Assembly: GCA_012520645.1 (NCBI GenBank)
Contig: JAAYNV010000028.1
Coordinates: 1 to 64,000 of the forward strand
DNA length: 64,000 nt
Origin: Clostridiales bacterium
GTDB taxonomy: Bacteria > Bacillota > Clostridia > Lachnospirales > Lachnospiraceae
Direction of reading: 5' to 3'
How positions within the stretch are numbered: position 1 is the first letter of the stretch; each line of letters begins with the position of its first letter. This document shows, in pieces, positions 1 to 7,059 of this stretch. The notes under the pieces were generated by a model. It was not told where the DNA came from and did not search any database. It saw only the letters and a program-made list of their open reading frames with translations. A program made the translations under genes and the position numbers.

Positions 1-863
1 CTTCCCGACTTCTGAATGGAAGCCCTTACTTTCTGTCCGATTTCGCTCTGCTTCACTTCCAAAATCTGTCCCTCCGGCACGCCGCTAATCAATGCTCTAT
101 CCACCGTCTGATTCCACATGGTACGGTACTGGTTATCGGTTTTTATCTGCTCCGCTTTTGGGTTGTTCTTGCCAATCTTTTTCGTAGGCAGATACACACC
201 GTTTCTGTCAAAAACCTTGAGCTTTTGCTTGTCATCTTTGACATAAATATTAATAAGGTCAGTGTAGGAGCGTTTCACTTCATCAAGAAAGCTGTCGCTC
301 TTAAATCGGCTGTCTTTTATGGTAAAAAGATTACGCTCATATACCTCGCCCTTGTGAATAATTTTACAGCCTTTCCGAAGCAGTCCGGCTTCATCCAGTA
401 TCTCTTTTTTAGTACGTACATGCTTTCCGTTTTCGTCATAAAACATATTTCTTGTAGCAATCTTCTCCACTGGTTCATCAAGCAGTTTTCGCTCTGAAAA
501 GATAAGATGGATATGATAGTTTGTTTTGCGTTTGTTGTGATGCAAAGCTGAGATACATTCCACGCCATAATTTTGCTTAAAATGCTCCGTAAAAAGCTTC
601 AGCAACTTGTCCGGCTCATAATCTACAAAACTTTCCGGCAGCGCAATGATAAGCTCCCTTGCTTCAATGCAGGTTCCTTTCGTTCCACTTTCCCAAAATT
701 CCTCTTGGTTACACTTAGCAAGTTCCGTCCAAAATTTGCGGTCAGTTGTTTCATAAACTGCATACAAATTTTCCTGCCTTGCTTTACTCGATATATAACT
801 AATTCTGCCCTTTAAATTTGACAGCTTTGACATCTGTATAAATGAATTTCTTACAATAGGCAT
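1..863 (-). CDS. mobA: MobA/MobL-family relaxase, 3' part cut by window edge
   Basis: This open frame is absent from the ORF track because it has no stop in the window. It starts at an ATG (protein MPIVRNSFIQ...) right after an AAAGGGGG ribosome binding site and runs 287 codons off the left edge. Around residues 113-130 it has the relaxase histidine cluster HHNKRKTNYHIHLIF, the metal-binding HxH signature of MobA/MobL enzymes that nick at oriT and pilot single-stranded DNA during conjugative mobilization. The hairpin-rich stretch just upstream would be its oriT. The two ORF-track calls inside it (225-497 and 317-568) are shadows. Family assignment rests on the motif and the context (int, repA); the rest of the protein is not visible. 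A Rep-type HUH protein is the only serious alternative. Confidence 0.85.
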   Translation of the reverse strand, partial: MPIVRNSFIQMSKLSNLKGRISYISSKARQENLYAVYETTDRKFWTELAKCNQEEFWESGTKGTCIEARELIIALPESFVDYEPDKLLKLFTEHFKQNYGVECISALHHNKRKTNYHIHLIFSERKLLDEPVEKIATRNMFYDENGKHVRTKKEILDEAGLLRKGCKIIHKGEVYERNLFTIKDSRFKSDSFLDEVKRSYTDLINIYVKDDKQKLKVFDRNGVYLPTKKIGKNNPKAEQIKTDNQYRTMWNQTVDRALISGVPEGQILEVKQSEIGQKVRASIQKSG

Positions 864-884
864 TACCCCCTTTCTTTTAAAAAT

Positions 885-1207
885 GATAGCGACTTTTGCT
901 ATCGTGAGTGGACACTTAGGTGTCCGTTTACGAACCATCTGCCGTATCCGGCACAACAGCCCTGCAAGGGCGCATTCAGAAATTGCAGAGCAATTTCTTC
1001 ATTACGCGGCTCTCGCTAAGTCCGTCTGCAAGCAGCCGCGTTTAGCTCGATGCAATCGCGAAATACACAGAGTACAAATCTCCGATTTGTGCGATGGGTG
1101 TATTTCGCTCTCAAACGCCGAGGGCTTGTGAGTGTAGTCCGTTTTTGTCATTACACCCTAATCCAGCTTTCTCCTTAACTACCATATACAGGAGCGTGGC
1201 ACGCTCC
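885..1207. other. oriT-like cluster of inverted repeats
   Basis: About 320 bp without a credible gene, lying immediately upstream of the relaxase. It is packed with perfect hairpins: 885-903 (GATAGC/GCTATC), 910-925 (GGACAC/GTGTCC), 941-952 (GCCG/CGGC), 959-971 (GCCCT/AGGGC), 979-997 (GAAATTGC/GCAATTTC), 1005-1040 (CGCGGCT/AGCCGCG), a nested pair 1058-1108 (GCGAAATACAC outer arm, ACAAATC inner arm) and 1191-1207 (GGAGCG/CGCTCC). Inverted repeats next to mobA are typical of origins of transfer. The nic site cannot be read from sequence alone. A structured RNA is the alternative. Confidence 0.55.
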
Positions 1208-1233
1208 CGTCAAACACATCGAATGAAAAAAAT

Positions 1234-1509
1234 TTACCATCGGAAGCTCCGATGCATTCCCACCTTTTCCAGATACTCCTGCCTTGCCTTTTCTCTTTCT
1301 TCCTCAGTTGGAGCAGTCTTATATTTTGTGTATAAATCCCGCTTTACCATAGCTTCCAATTTTTCTTCCAAACCTTTCTTTATCTCTGGTAAAACATCAT
1401 CTATTTCCACCAAGTGATGTTTAAGGAGTGCAATAAATAATTCCTCTGAAATCTGCACATTTTTCAGTCCTATCAATCCATCCTTTCCATCAAGACCGCA
1501 ACAACGCAA
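1234..1509 (-). CDS. Small conserved hypothetical protein of the mobilizable element
   Basis: 91-residue ORF whose track start is a TTG, not ATG. It is acidic and helical, ending in a charged stretch with TAPTEEEREKARQEYLEKVG. It lies between repA and the oriT-like region in the same orientation, a position where mobilizable elements often encode small accessory or relaxosome proteins; that role is only a guess. The start is unclear. The 75 bp upstream contain the palindrome CCTTGCAAGG and a strong GGGAGG site followed by a four-codon ORF (ATGCAGATTATATAA), so translation may begin elsewhere or the 5' end may be disrupted. No function is assigned. Confidence 0.55.
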   Translation of the reverse strand: MRCCGLDGKDGLIGLKNVQISEELFIALLKHHLVEIDDVLPEIKKGLEEKLEAMVKRDLYTKYKTAPTEEEREKARQEYLEKVGMHRSFRW

Positions 1510-1583
1510 TGTCTATAAATTTTGCAACCTTGCAAGGTTCATCACCGCAAATTTTATATAATCTGCATTGTTGCGTTCCTCCC

Positions 1584-2564
1584 TTAAATCTGCTTTATCT
1601 TATCCAGTTCCCAATACCATGAGTTATTGATTTTTCTTGCTCTAATGCCCAGCTCCTTTTTGGCATTTTCCAATGTTCTTTTAGAAATTCCCTGTTCCTC
1701 AGCCATATCAAAAATCTCATTACTCTGTACCGCATTAGCAGTCTCTGCCAGTTCCCGAAGCATCTGCTTTGCCTGCTCCAATTTATTTGCTTTTGGGGCA
1801 ATACCGCCAAGCACTTCATCTGCTGTAATCTCATAATCTCCCAGCCACTTAAAACCACTTTCCATCAGTTCAAATGCCTTGGGATGTCCGAACTGTGCCA
1901 AATTATTTTTTATCTGAACAACTGCTCTGATATTGGGTTCTCCTTCCACTCTGCCGACTAGCAACACGCTCCTTGCTACTGCAAAGAAATCAATGGAACC
2001 CATGCCCCTATAAGCCGCCTTATTGCCGGATGCCTTATTCATATGACCGATAAGAATAATGGCACATTTATATTTCTCTGCCAAAGCTCCTAAACGCTTC
2101 GTCATATCCCTTGCTTCATTTGCTCTGTTCATATCCATGCCACCACCCAAGTAAGCCTGTATCGGGTCTAAAATTAACATCCTCGCTCCGGTCTGTATAA
2201 TAGCTTCTTCCAGCCTTTCATCTGCCATAGAAAGAGACTTGTCGCTTTCATCAATTACCACTATCCGCTCACAATCTGCACCTGCCTTTTCAAGCCTTGG
2301 CTTTACAGTATCTGCAAGCCCGTCCTCGGCAGTCTGATAAATAATGTTCATTGGTTCCGTCAGTTTCATATCATTATCCAGCCCCTCTCCTTTGGATAAC
2401 TTGGCTGCAATATTTAATATCAAGGTTGTCTTTCCGTCTCCCGGATCACCTTGTACGATTGTCAGCTTTCCATAAGGGATGAATGGATACCAAAGCCACT
2501 CAATCTCCTGCGACTGTACTTCTGACATGTTAATCATTTTCAGTTCTGTTCTCTTTTCTTCCAT
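1584..2564 (-). CDS. repA: RepA-like AAA/RecA-superfamily replicative ATPase
   Basis: 326 residues, start supported by CGGAGG five bases before the ATG. The Walker A loop GDPGDGKTT is near residue 40 and the Walker B-like LILDPIQAYLGG near residue 130; IILIGHMNK follows near residue 170, as in hexameric RepA/DnaB-like helicases (AAA_25 type). The C-terminal 80 residues look like a winged-helix segment (QSNEIFDMAEEQGISKRTLENAKKEL). Such proteins occur in plasmids and mobilizable elements, where they support replication after excision or transfer. It follows int after 135 bp that hold a predicted countertranscript RNA, so its expression may be controlled as in plasmid copy control. Confidence 0.8.
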   Translation of the reverse strand: MEEKRTELKMINMSEVQSQEIEWLWYPFIPYGKLTIVQGDPGDGKTTLILNIAAKLSKGEGLDNDMKLTEPMNIIYQTAEDGLADTVKPRLEKAGADCERIVVIDESDKSLSMADERLEEAIIQTGARMLILDPIQAYLGGGMDMNRANEARDMTKRLGALAEKYKCAIILIGHMNKASGNKAAYRGMGSIDFFAVARSVLLVGRVEGEPNIRAVVQIKNNLAQFGHPKAFELMESGFKWLGDYEITADEVLGGIAPKANKLEQAKQMLRELAETANAVQSNEIFDMAEEQGISKRTLENAKKELGIRARKINNSWYWELDKIKQI

Positions 2565-2590
2565 AAAGTCCTCCGTTTCCTAAAATCTCA

Positions 2591-2619
2591 TTGTCACACA
2601 GAAGAACCTCTGTTATACT
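2591..2619 (+). promoter_or_regulatory. Sigma-A promoter reading against the int-repA transcript
   Basis: TTGTCA at 2591-2596 and TATACT at 2614-2619 are separated by exactly 17 bp. The predicted start is near 2626, opposite to int and repA. No ORF follows; a terminator comes about 100 bp later. Confidence 0.6.
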
Positions 2620-2690
2620 TATGCTGTGATTACATATCTTATTGAACATTAGTAGTTCAATAAGCATGGGTAACAGAGGTTTTCCTGTTA
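2605..2690. repeat. Competing inverted repeats in the repA leader
   Basis: AACCTCTGTTA (2605-2615) pairs perfectly with TAACAGAGGTT (2671-2681), enclosing the 9-bp hairpin at 2639-2663. The same TAACAG can instead pair with CTGTTA at 2685-2690, so two structures exclude one another, as in an attenuator. Confidence 0.6.
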
Positions 2691-2728
2691 TCACAAGTCC
2701 TAGCAGTTGCCGCTGTTAGGGCTTTTTT
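2626..2728 (+). ncRNA. Predicted countertranscribed RNA between int and repA
   Basis: Between a 17-bp-spaced promoter and a U-rich terminator lies about 100 nt with no ORF but strong structure. A perfect hairpin TTATTGAAC/GTTCAATAA (2639-2663) is followed by the terminator stem AAGTCCTAGCAG/CTGTTAGGGCTT (2695-2724, paired with two G-U wobbles) and TTTTTTCTTTTT. It is antisense to the 3' end of int and the leader of repA. The layout matches countertranscript RNAs that limit plasmid Rep synthesis, but this one is inferred and untested. Confidence 0.5.
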
Positions 2729-3777
2729 CTTTTTCAAAATCCAGCATATCCGCTACTTTTCTTTGTTGATTCGGATATAAGTGTCCGTAAGTATTTAATG
2801 TGATACGGATATCCTTGTGTCCTACCCTCTCCTTTATCAGAATAGGCTCAATTCCTTTATTGATTAAGTACGCCACATGAGAATGTCTCAAATCGTGAAC
2901 TCTGATTTTCTTTACTCCTGCTTTCTCCATTTGGTGTTTCATTTTGTGTTGCACTGCTTCCTGCACAATGGGGAAGAGTCTTTCATTCTCCGGCATCCCA
3001 TAATGACCATCTATAAAATCCTTAATCTCCTGTTTGAGAAACTCCGGTATTTCTATCAGTCTTACAGATTGCTTCGTCTTAGGTTCCGTAATCACATCCT
3101 GCCTTTCTGTCCGGTAGTAAGTCTTGGTAATGCTGATTTGATTTCTCTCAAAATCGATGTCCTTTGGTGTAAGTGCCAACAACTCTCCAATTCTACATCC
3201 CGTCCAAAAGAGTATTTCAAAGATAAGATAGTATCTGCTTCCCGGCTCCATCGTTTGTATGAACTTTTGGTACTCATCCACTGTCCAGAAGTCCAAACTT
3301 CTGTTATCCGAACTTCCCATACGCTTTACTTTTTTACAAGGATTTGTGTGTAAATCGTAAATTCGTGAAGCATGAGTGAAAAGACTGGTTAGCTGATTTT
3401 GTATCATTCTTAAGTAGGCTTCCGAAAATCCTTTCGTCTGCATTTCATTCTGCCACTGGATAATCTGCCCGGCAGTTATCTCACTCATCATCTGATTACC
3501 GAAGTATGGAATGATGTGTTGCTCCATCATATACCGCTTGTTCTTCATGGTACGTTCCTTCAACTCATTCTGCTTATCTTCAAAATAAACTTCCATAAAT
3601 TCACTTAGCTTCATATCCATACTTCTGCTGTTATTCAATTTCTTCTGTCGTTCATACTCAAGAGCTTCACACTTTTTTCTCAAAACCTCTTTTTCTTCGC
3701 TTTTTCTTTTCGCCCTTGGCATTTGTTTCAAACCATTGGGCTGTCCATTTCTTTGTGTCTTTCTCCTTATACGCCAT
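2700..3777 (-). pseudogene. int: Tyrosine recombinase (integrase), frameshifted near its N-terminus
   Basis: The catalytic part is intact in the frame of track ORF 2700-3731. It has a SAM-like core-binding domain, Arg in FWTGCRIGELL, HDLRHSHVAYL, and the GHKDIRITLNTYGH region with the nucleophilic Tyr. The true start lies upstream in another frame: ATG at 3777 after GGAAGG, encoding MAYKEKDTKKWTAQWFE...KRGFEKKV and then a TGA at 3667-3669. One extra A in the run GAGAAAAAAGTG explains the break; with five As the frame reads RGFEKKCEALEYERQ and continues normally. The track start MKQMPRAKRK is therefore out of frame with the real N-terminus (Arm-type DNA-binding domain). The cause may be loss of function, slippage in the A6 run, or a sequencing error. 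Confidence 0.8.
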
Positions 3778-3793
3778 AATGACCTTCCTTTCC

Positions 3794-3988
3794 TTAATTT
3801 GCTACCAATTCATAGCCAAACATCTTAGTTGCCCAGAACACTCTTGGAATTCGCCCAGGCATTGTCACATAGCCCTGACTATCCAATTCCTTGTTCATCG
3901 ACTTAATAAGCTTGTATGCGTGAGATTTGGAACAATTCAGTTCTTTTGCAACATCTTCCGCACTCATCATATATTGATAATTCGCCAT
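3794..3988 (-). CDS. xis: Excisionase-like small HTH protein
   Basis: 64 residues beginning MANYQYMMSAEDVAKELNC, with GGGAGG upstream of the ATG. The segment SAEDVAKELNCSKSHAYKLIKSMN is a winged-helix/HTH as in excisionase-type proteins, which bind attachment-site arms and steer the integrase towards excision. It sits 16 bp upstream of the integrase start in the same direction, and its promoter region is shared with the divergent repressor gene through the TTCGTAAA boxes. A plain small transcription regulator is possible, but position and size favour excisionase. Confidence 0.7.
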   Translation of the reverse strand: MANYQYMMSAEDVAKELNCSKSHAYKLIKSMNKELDSQGYVTMPGRIPRVFWATKMFGYELVAN

Positions 3989-4052
3989 TTATTCGTCCTC
4001 CCTTCTTCATTTCTAATTTCCTTACATCTCTTGTATTTTGTTCGTGTACGAA

Positions 4053-4206
4053 TTTCGTAAACTTATATTAGCACCATATCTTCCCTTTGTCAACACTTCG
4101 TAAAATTATTTTTACGGTTTTCGTAAATAGTATTTTTTGTAATTTCCTCTTTTATGTTTTTCGTAAATATGCTATTATGGATATTGTAATTATGTTTTTC
4201 GTATTT
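4053..4206. promoter_or_regulatory. Repeated TTCGTAAA operator boxes between xis and repressor
   Basis: The divergent intergenic region holds TTCGTAAA at 4054-4061, 4097-4104, 4120-4127 and 4160-4167, an inverted TTTACG at 4111-4116, and a partial TTCGTATT at 4199-4206. Such clustering points to binding sites for the adjacent XRE repressor, controlling both its own gene and xis-int. Confidence 0.55.
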
Positions 4207-4235
4207 TTTCTATGTATGAATATAGGAGGTTGCTC

Positions 4236-4718
4236 ATGGGCGATGGAAAGAAATTAAAAGAACACATTGATAACAAAGGTACCAATGTGCGTAAGATTGC
4301 TAAAGAAACCGGCATCAGTGCCACTACTCTTTATACTATTATTCAAAAGGATACCAACATCAGATTTGACTTTGCTCTCCGTCTGGCAAATGCCTTGGAG
4401 ATTGATGTAAATGAAATATGCTCCGCAAGTCCTTTCTCCGGAGCCATTACAGAAGAAGAAATCTACCCTACCCTTCCGGATGGTTTGAATGGTGCATTGG
4501 ATTCAAGCAGAATAAAAACATACTTAAAATATTCCCTCTATCCTCTCATGCACCTATTTGGTAAAAACAGTATGCCGGATGTGGACAATCTGCTTACATC
4601 CTTTTATCAGTTGGATGATGAAGCCCGGAAAGAGGTTGTGGAAACGATACAATTTAAGCTGCAGTATCATAAGGATGCGGAAAGAGCAGAACAGGTAAAA
4701 CAGATTAAGGGATGGTAA
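4236..4718 (+). CDS. XRE-family (Cro/CI-like) repressor of the element
   Basis: 160 residues from ATG 4236, chosen over the track start because AGGAGG lies six bases before it. The N-terminus KLKEHIDNKGTNVRKIAKETGISATTLYTIIQKD is a lambda-repressor-type HTH. The C-terminal 90 residues (NLLTSFYQLDDEARKEVVETIQFKLQYH) are helical and probably dimerise. It is the only rightward gene of the element core, divergent from xis-int, so it likely keeps excision genes silent by binding the TTCGTAAA boxes. The signal relieving repression cannot be read from the sequence; no LexA-like peptidase motif is evident. Confidence 0.8.
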   Translation: MGDGKKLKEHIDNKGTNVRKIAKETGISATTLYTIIQKDTNIRFDFALRLANALEIDVNEICSASPFSGAITEEEIYPTLPDGLNGALDSSRIKTYLKYSLYPLMHLFGKNSMPDVDNLLTSFYQLDDEARKEVVETIQFKLQYHKDAERAEQVKQIKGW

Positions 4719-4726
4719 AAAAATAG

Positions 4727-4755
4727 CTCCAGTGAATTTGGGTGATTCACTGGAG
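4727..4755. terminator. Bidirectional terminator between repressor and toxin genes
   Basis: CTCCAGTGAAT/ATTCACTGGAG, an 11-bp perfect stem with a 7-nt loop, T-rich on the right and A-rich on the left. It lies between the convergent repressor and toxin genes. Confidence 0.8.
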
Positions 4756-4782
4756 TTCTTATCTTATATTCAGTTCATACAT

Positions 4783-5454
4783 TTATGTATTAGTTTCTTG
4801 GCTAATATGTTCTAGCTCATTAACTTTAGCCTCAAGTTCTTTTATTTTAGTCTCTAATTCTATTAATTGTTGCTCCTGCTCACTATTTTTAGCTTCTAAT
4901 TGTTCTTTATCCGAAATACTTGTTCGCAATTCGTATAAAAAACTCGGAAAATATTTATTCAAAACCAATTCTTCAATGGCTTTATATTCAGATGAATTAA
5001 TATCAAATCTTCCATCCTTCTGATGATATAATATGCGATTTATACTCACAGTACGAATATCATTAAGCTTCATCACCGAATCATGCTGTATGAACGAATA
5101 ATCTGCTTTCTTTAACAAATATAAATCACTTTTACTTGTATTATTATCAACTGGATGATAAACATCAGGATGTTTTTGCGGATCATACGAAAATATAGGT
5201 AGTACATATAAAAGTTTCTTATTGACGCCAATTACTAACCCTCTATGTTCGTATGACATCTCTGGAACAAAGTTTTTTCCAAACTCAAACTGATATATTT
5301 CACCCTTTTTTATTTTACGCGTCTGAAAACTCTTTCTTTTATTATCTGCCCATCTATAATCTGACTTTGAAAATCTATCAATCTCATCATTTCCTAGTGT
5401 TCCATTTAAAATTAAATCATTCGTTTTGGTGATATTTCTTATGTATTCTCTCAC
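4783..5454 (-). CDS. PemK/MazF-fold toxin with C-terminal coiled coil
   Basis: 223 residues from GTG 5454 (GGAGG site just upstream). Residues about 48-150 look like a PemK/MazF/ToxN-type RNase fold: KKGEIYQFEFG, then SYEHRGLVIGV, and later KLNDIRTVSINRIL. The last 45 residues (ELETKIKELEAKVNELEH) form a clear coiled coil not seen in short MazF proteins. No protein antitoxin ORF is adjacent. Instead the gene is preceded by a promoter, a multi-hairpin RNA and a terminator, the layout of type III toxin-antitoxin loci in which RNA neutralises a ToxN endoribonuclease. Family assignment is from motif reading; type II with a distant antitoxin remains possible. Confidence 0.6.
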   Translation of the reverse strand: MREYIRNITKTNDLILNGTLGNDEIDRFSKSDYRWADNKRKSFQTRKIKKGEIYQFEFGKNFVPEMSYEHRGLVIGVNKKLLYVLPIFSYDPQKHPDVYHPVDNNTSKSDLYLLKKADYSFIQHDSVMKLNDIRTVSINRILYHQKDGRFDINSSEYKAIEELVLNKYFPSFLYELRTSISDKEQLEAKNSEQEQQLIELETKIKELEAKVNELEHISQETNT

Positions 5455-5481
5455 TAGAACGCCTCCATTTACTTATGTACG

Positions 5482-5626
5482 AAAAAAGGGTATAGACTTA
5501 GCTATACCCTACTCTGAAATTCAGAGCGACCTCGTCGGTCAAATTAATCCTTTCATGTCATGGCTTTGTCAGCCAAAAATTTAAGCAGTATAACTGCGAA
5601 AATTCATTAATATTATTTGTTTCTCT
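5482..5626 (-). ncRNA. Structured RNA upstream of the PemK-like toxin (candidate RNA antitoxin)
   Basis: About 145 nt, no ORF. In transcription order it holds small hairpins GCAGT/ACTGC, TGGCT/AGCCA, GACC/GGTC and CTCTGA/TCAGAG, then the terminator stem GGGTATAG/CTATACCC followed by six Us (5482-5509). Its promoter is at 5633-5661. The toxin start lies 28 bp past the U tract with no separate promoter, so toxin mRNA would come from readthrough. Long tandem repeats, usual in type III antitoxins, are not obvious. Confidence 0.6.
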
Positions 5627-5632
5627 GCTTAG

Positions 5633-5661
5633 ATTATACCATACTGCACATTGGTTTTCAA
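5633..5661 (-). promoter_or_regulatory. Sigma-A promoter of the structured RNA and toxin
   Basis: TTGAAA (5656-5661), 17-bp spacer, TATAAT (5633-5638) on the minus strand. Near-consensus, with no ORF between it and the hairpin RNA. Confidence 0.75.
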
Positions 5662-5759
5662 TATTTTATCTAACAGAATGTGCTTATTGTATCAAAGATA
5701 CTTTCTGATGTCAATCTCTTTAATAAACATTTTATGTTTCAATTCTACAATGGTGCATA

Positions 5760-6422
5760 TCATAGTATTGCCTCTCCGCATATATCAAAAATTGACATCT
5801 GACCATCTGACTTTTTTTCCGACATATACTTCCATATGGTTTTGTCTAACACGCTTTCACCCACTTCTAACACAGAAGCCGTCTTGCGCAATATTTTGCT
5901 CGCCTCCTTATAATCGGCTGTCAAAACACCTGCTATTTCAAGAAATTGGAACATGTGTCTATCAATAGGAATTGCTTGCTGACCAGATAACAGTTTCATA
6001 TAGTCAATAGTTTTTCTACCCACTCCATTAATTTCTAGTAAACTCTCAGCATTCCTGTCATCCAAAATCCACTCTGCCAAATCGTCCTCTGTATTTATAT
6101 TACAATTATATAAATACCATGCCAAATCACAGATTGTATCTTGCTTTCTTTTATTTTTCCATTGTATTATTTCTTCAATTGGTATTGTTTGAAATAGTAT
6201 TATAAAATCGCAGGTTGTTCTATAATCCGAATATCTGCTTAAAATATTATAAACTCTTGGATACACCACACTTTTATAATTCATTCCTGCTTGTAATACT
6301 GAATCCGTCAAAGTTGCTGCCATATTATAATATGGCGTTCTTTGTGTGATTTCAGCATAATTGTGAGGAATTTTTTCTAAAAGGTCTATAACCTTTTGAA
6401 CTGAGTTATCTATATTATCCAT
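5760..6422 (-). CDS. HhH-GPD DNA-glycosylase-like protein (OGG/EndoIII superfamily)
   Basis: 220 residues, last gene of the four-gene operon, overlapping the QueC-like gene by 8 bp. The helix-hairpin-helix NGVGRKTIDYM (about 132-142) is followed by IPIDRHMFQF (about 151-160). The Lys of GRKT and the Asp of PID match the catalytic Lys and Asp of bifunctional EndoIII/OGG glycosylases, so activity is plausible. The Fe-S cluster cysteines of EndoIII are absent. Such enzymes excise modified bases from DNA. OGG-like genes accompany QueC-like genes in type IV CBASS, which is the closest context I know. Substrate unknown; a nucleic-acid-binding role without catalysis cannot be excluded. Confidence 0.7.
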   Translation of the reverse strand: MDNIDNSVQKVIDLLEKIPHNYAEITQRTPYYNMAATLTDSVLQAGMNYKSVVYPRVYNILSRYSDYRTTCDFIILFQTIPIEEIIQWKNKRKQDTICDLAWYLYNCNINTEDDLAEWILDDRNAESLLEINGVGRKTIDYMKLLSGQQAIPIDRHMFQFLEIAGVLTADYKEASKILRKTASVLEVGESVLDKTIWKYMSEKKSDGQMSIFDICGEAIL

Positions 6423-7059
6423 TAATCTTTTCCTCTAGTATATTATTTATCGCATTTATGCGGTCAACACAATTAGGACACGCTCCACATGGCATATCTG
6501 CATTTACCTGACACGAATATGTCATCTCAATAGGCGCCATTAATTCTAATCCTAATTTTGCCACCTCTGTTTTTGTCATTTCACGAAAAGGCATATTAAT
6601 CCTAATAGAACCATACTCATATAACAAACTTTCTAGCTTTGTAAAAAACTCCATTGAACAATCTATTTCTTTTGCATGATTACTATTAATAAACGCTGTA
6701 TATACATCTTTAATACCCATAGATTGCGCATACGCCGATGCCAATGATATGAACAAAATATTTCTATACGGCAGATACATATCCGCAGCTTCAACATTGT
6801 CTTCCCACAAATTCGCTTCTATTATCATTCTCGAGTTGGATTCCTTGTAAACATCACCAATTTTAATGATACGTACATTATCTACATATTTTGCAGGAAG
6901 TACTTGCAAAAGTGTTTGATATTCCTTGTCCTTACAATGCTGACCGTAATCAATAAATAAAATTACAACATTCTTATTTTCTTTAGCAAGCTTATATGCC
7001 AATACGGTAGAATCCATTCCACCGGAGGCAAGCAAAAGACAATCAAAATTATTCTCCAT
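6415..7059 (-). CDS. QueC-like ATP-dependent 7-deazaguanine enzyme
   Basis: 214 residues, matching QueC length. PP-loop SGGMDS at 12-17, YLPYRNILFISLASAYA at 95-111, and a zinc-type cluster C183-x7-C191-x2-C194-x2-C197. QueC converts 7-carboxy-7-deazaguanine to preQ0 through an amide. QueC relatives in defence loci (QatC; Cap9 of type IV CBASS) act on partner proteins rather than in tRNA queuosine synthesis. No queD, queE or queF lies nearby, and the neighbours are a Gly-rich small protein, a kinase/deoxyribosyltransferase fusion and a DNA glycosylase. A specialised function is therefore more likely than housekeeping queuosine synthesis, so I withhold the symbol queC. It overlaps both neighbours, indicating translational coupling. 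Confidence 0.85.
   Translation of the reverse strand: MENNFDCLLLASGGMDSTVLAYKLAKENKNVVILFIDYGQHCKDKEYQTLLQVLPAKYVDNVRIIKIGDVYKESNSRMIIEANLWEDNVEAADMYLPYRNILFISLASAYAQSMGIKDVYTAFINSNHAKEIDCSMEFFTKLESLLYEYGSIRINMPFREMTKTEVAKLGLELMAPIEMTYSCQVNADMPCGACPNCVDRINAINNILEEKING

Noticed and set aside
885-1108. Possible CRISPR array because of many regularly spaced repeats
   Set aside because: Each hairpin has a different sequence; there is no direct repeat with unique spacers and no cas gene.
883-1417. ORFs 883-1131 (+) and 1094-1417 (+)
   Set aside because: They cross the hairpin-rich oriT-like region and an opposite-strand gene, lack ribosome binding sites and have no recognisable domain.
4742-5023. 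Rightward ORF 4742-5023 as protein antitoxin of the PemK-like gene
   Set aside because: It is antisense to the toxin's coiled-coil end, is hydrophobic and Ser/Leu-rich, and is a typical shadow ORF.
5687-5703. Terminator after the HhH gene (GTATC/GATAC)
   Set aside because: Only a 5-bp stem with a 3-nt loop and no clear U tract.
6415-7059. Housekeeping queuosine biosynthesis (queC)
   Set aside because: No queD, queE or queF is nearby and the operon partners are unrelated to tRNA modification, though enzymology could still be QueC-like.
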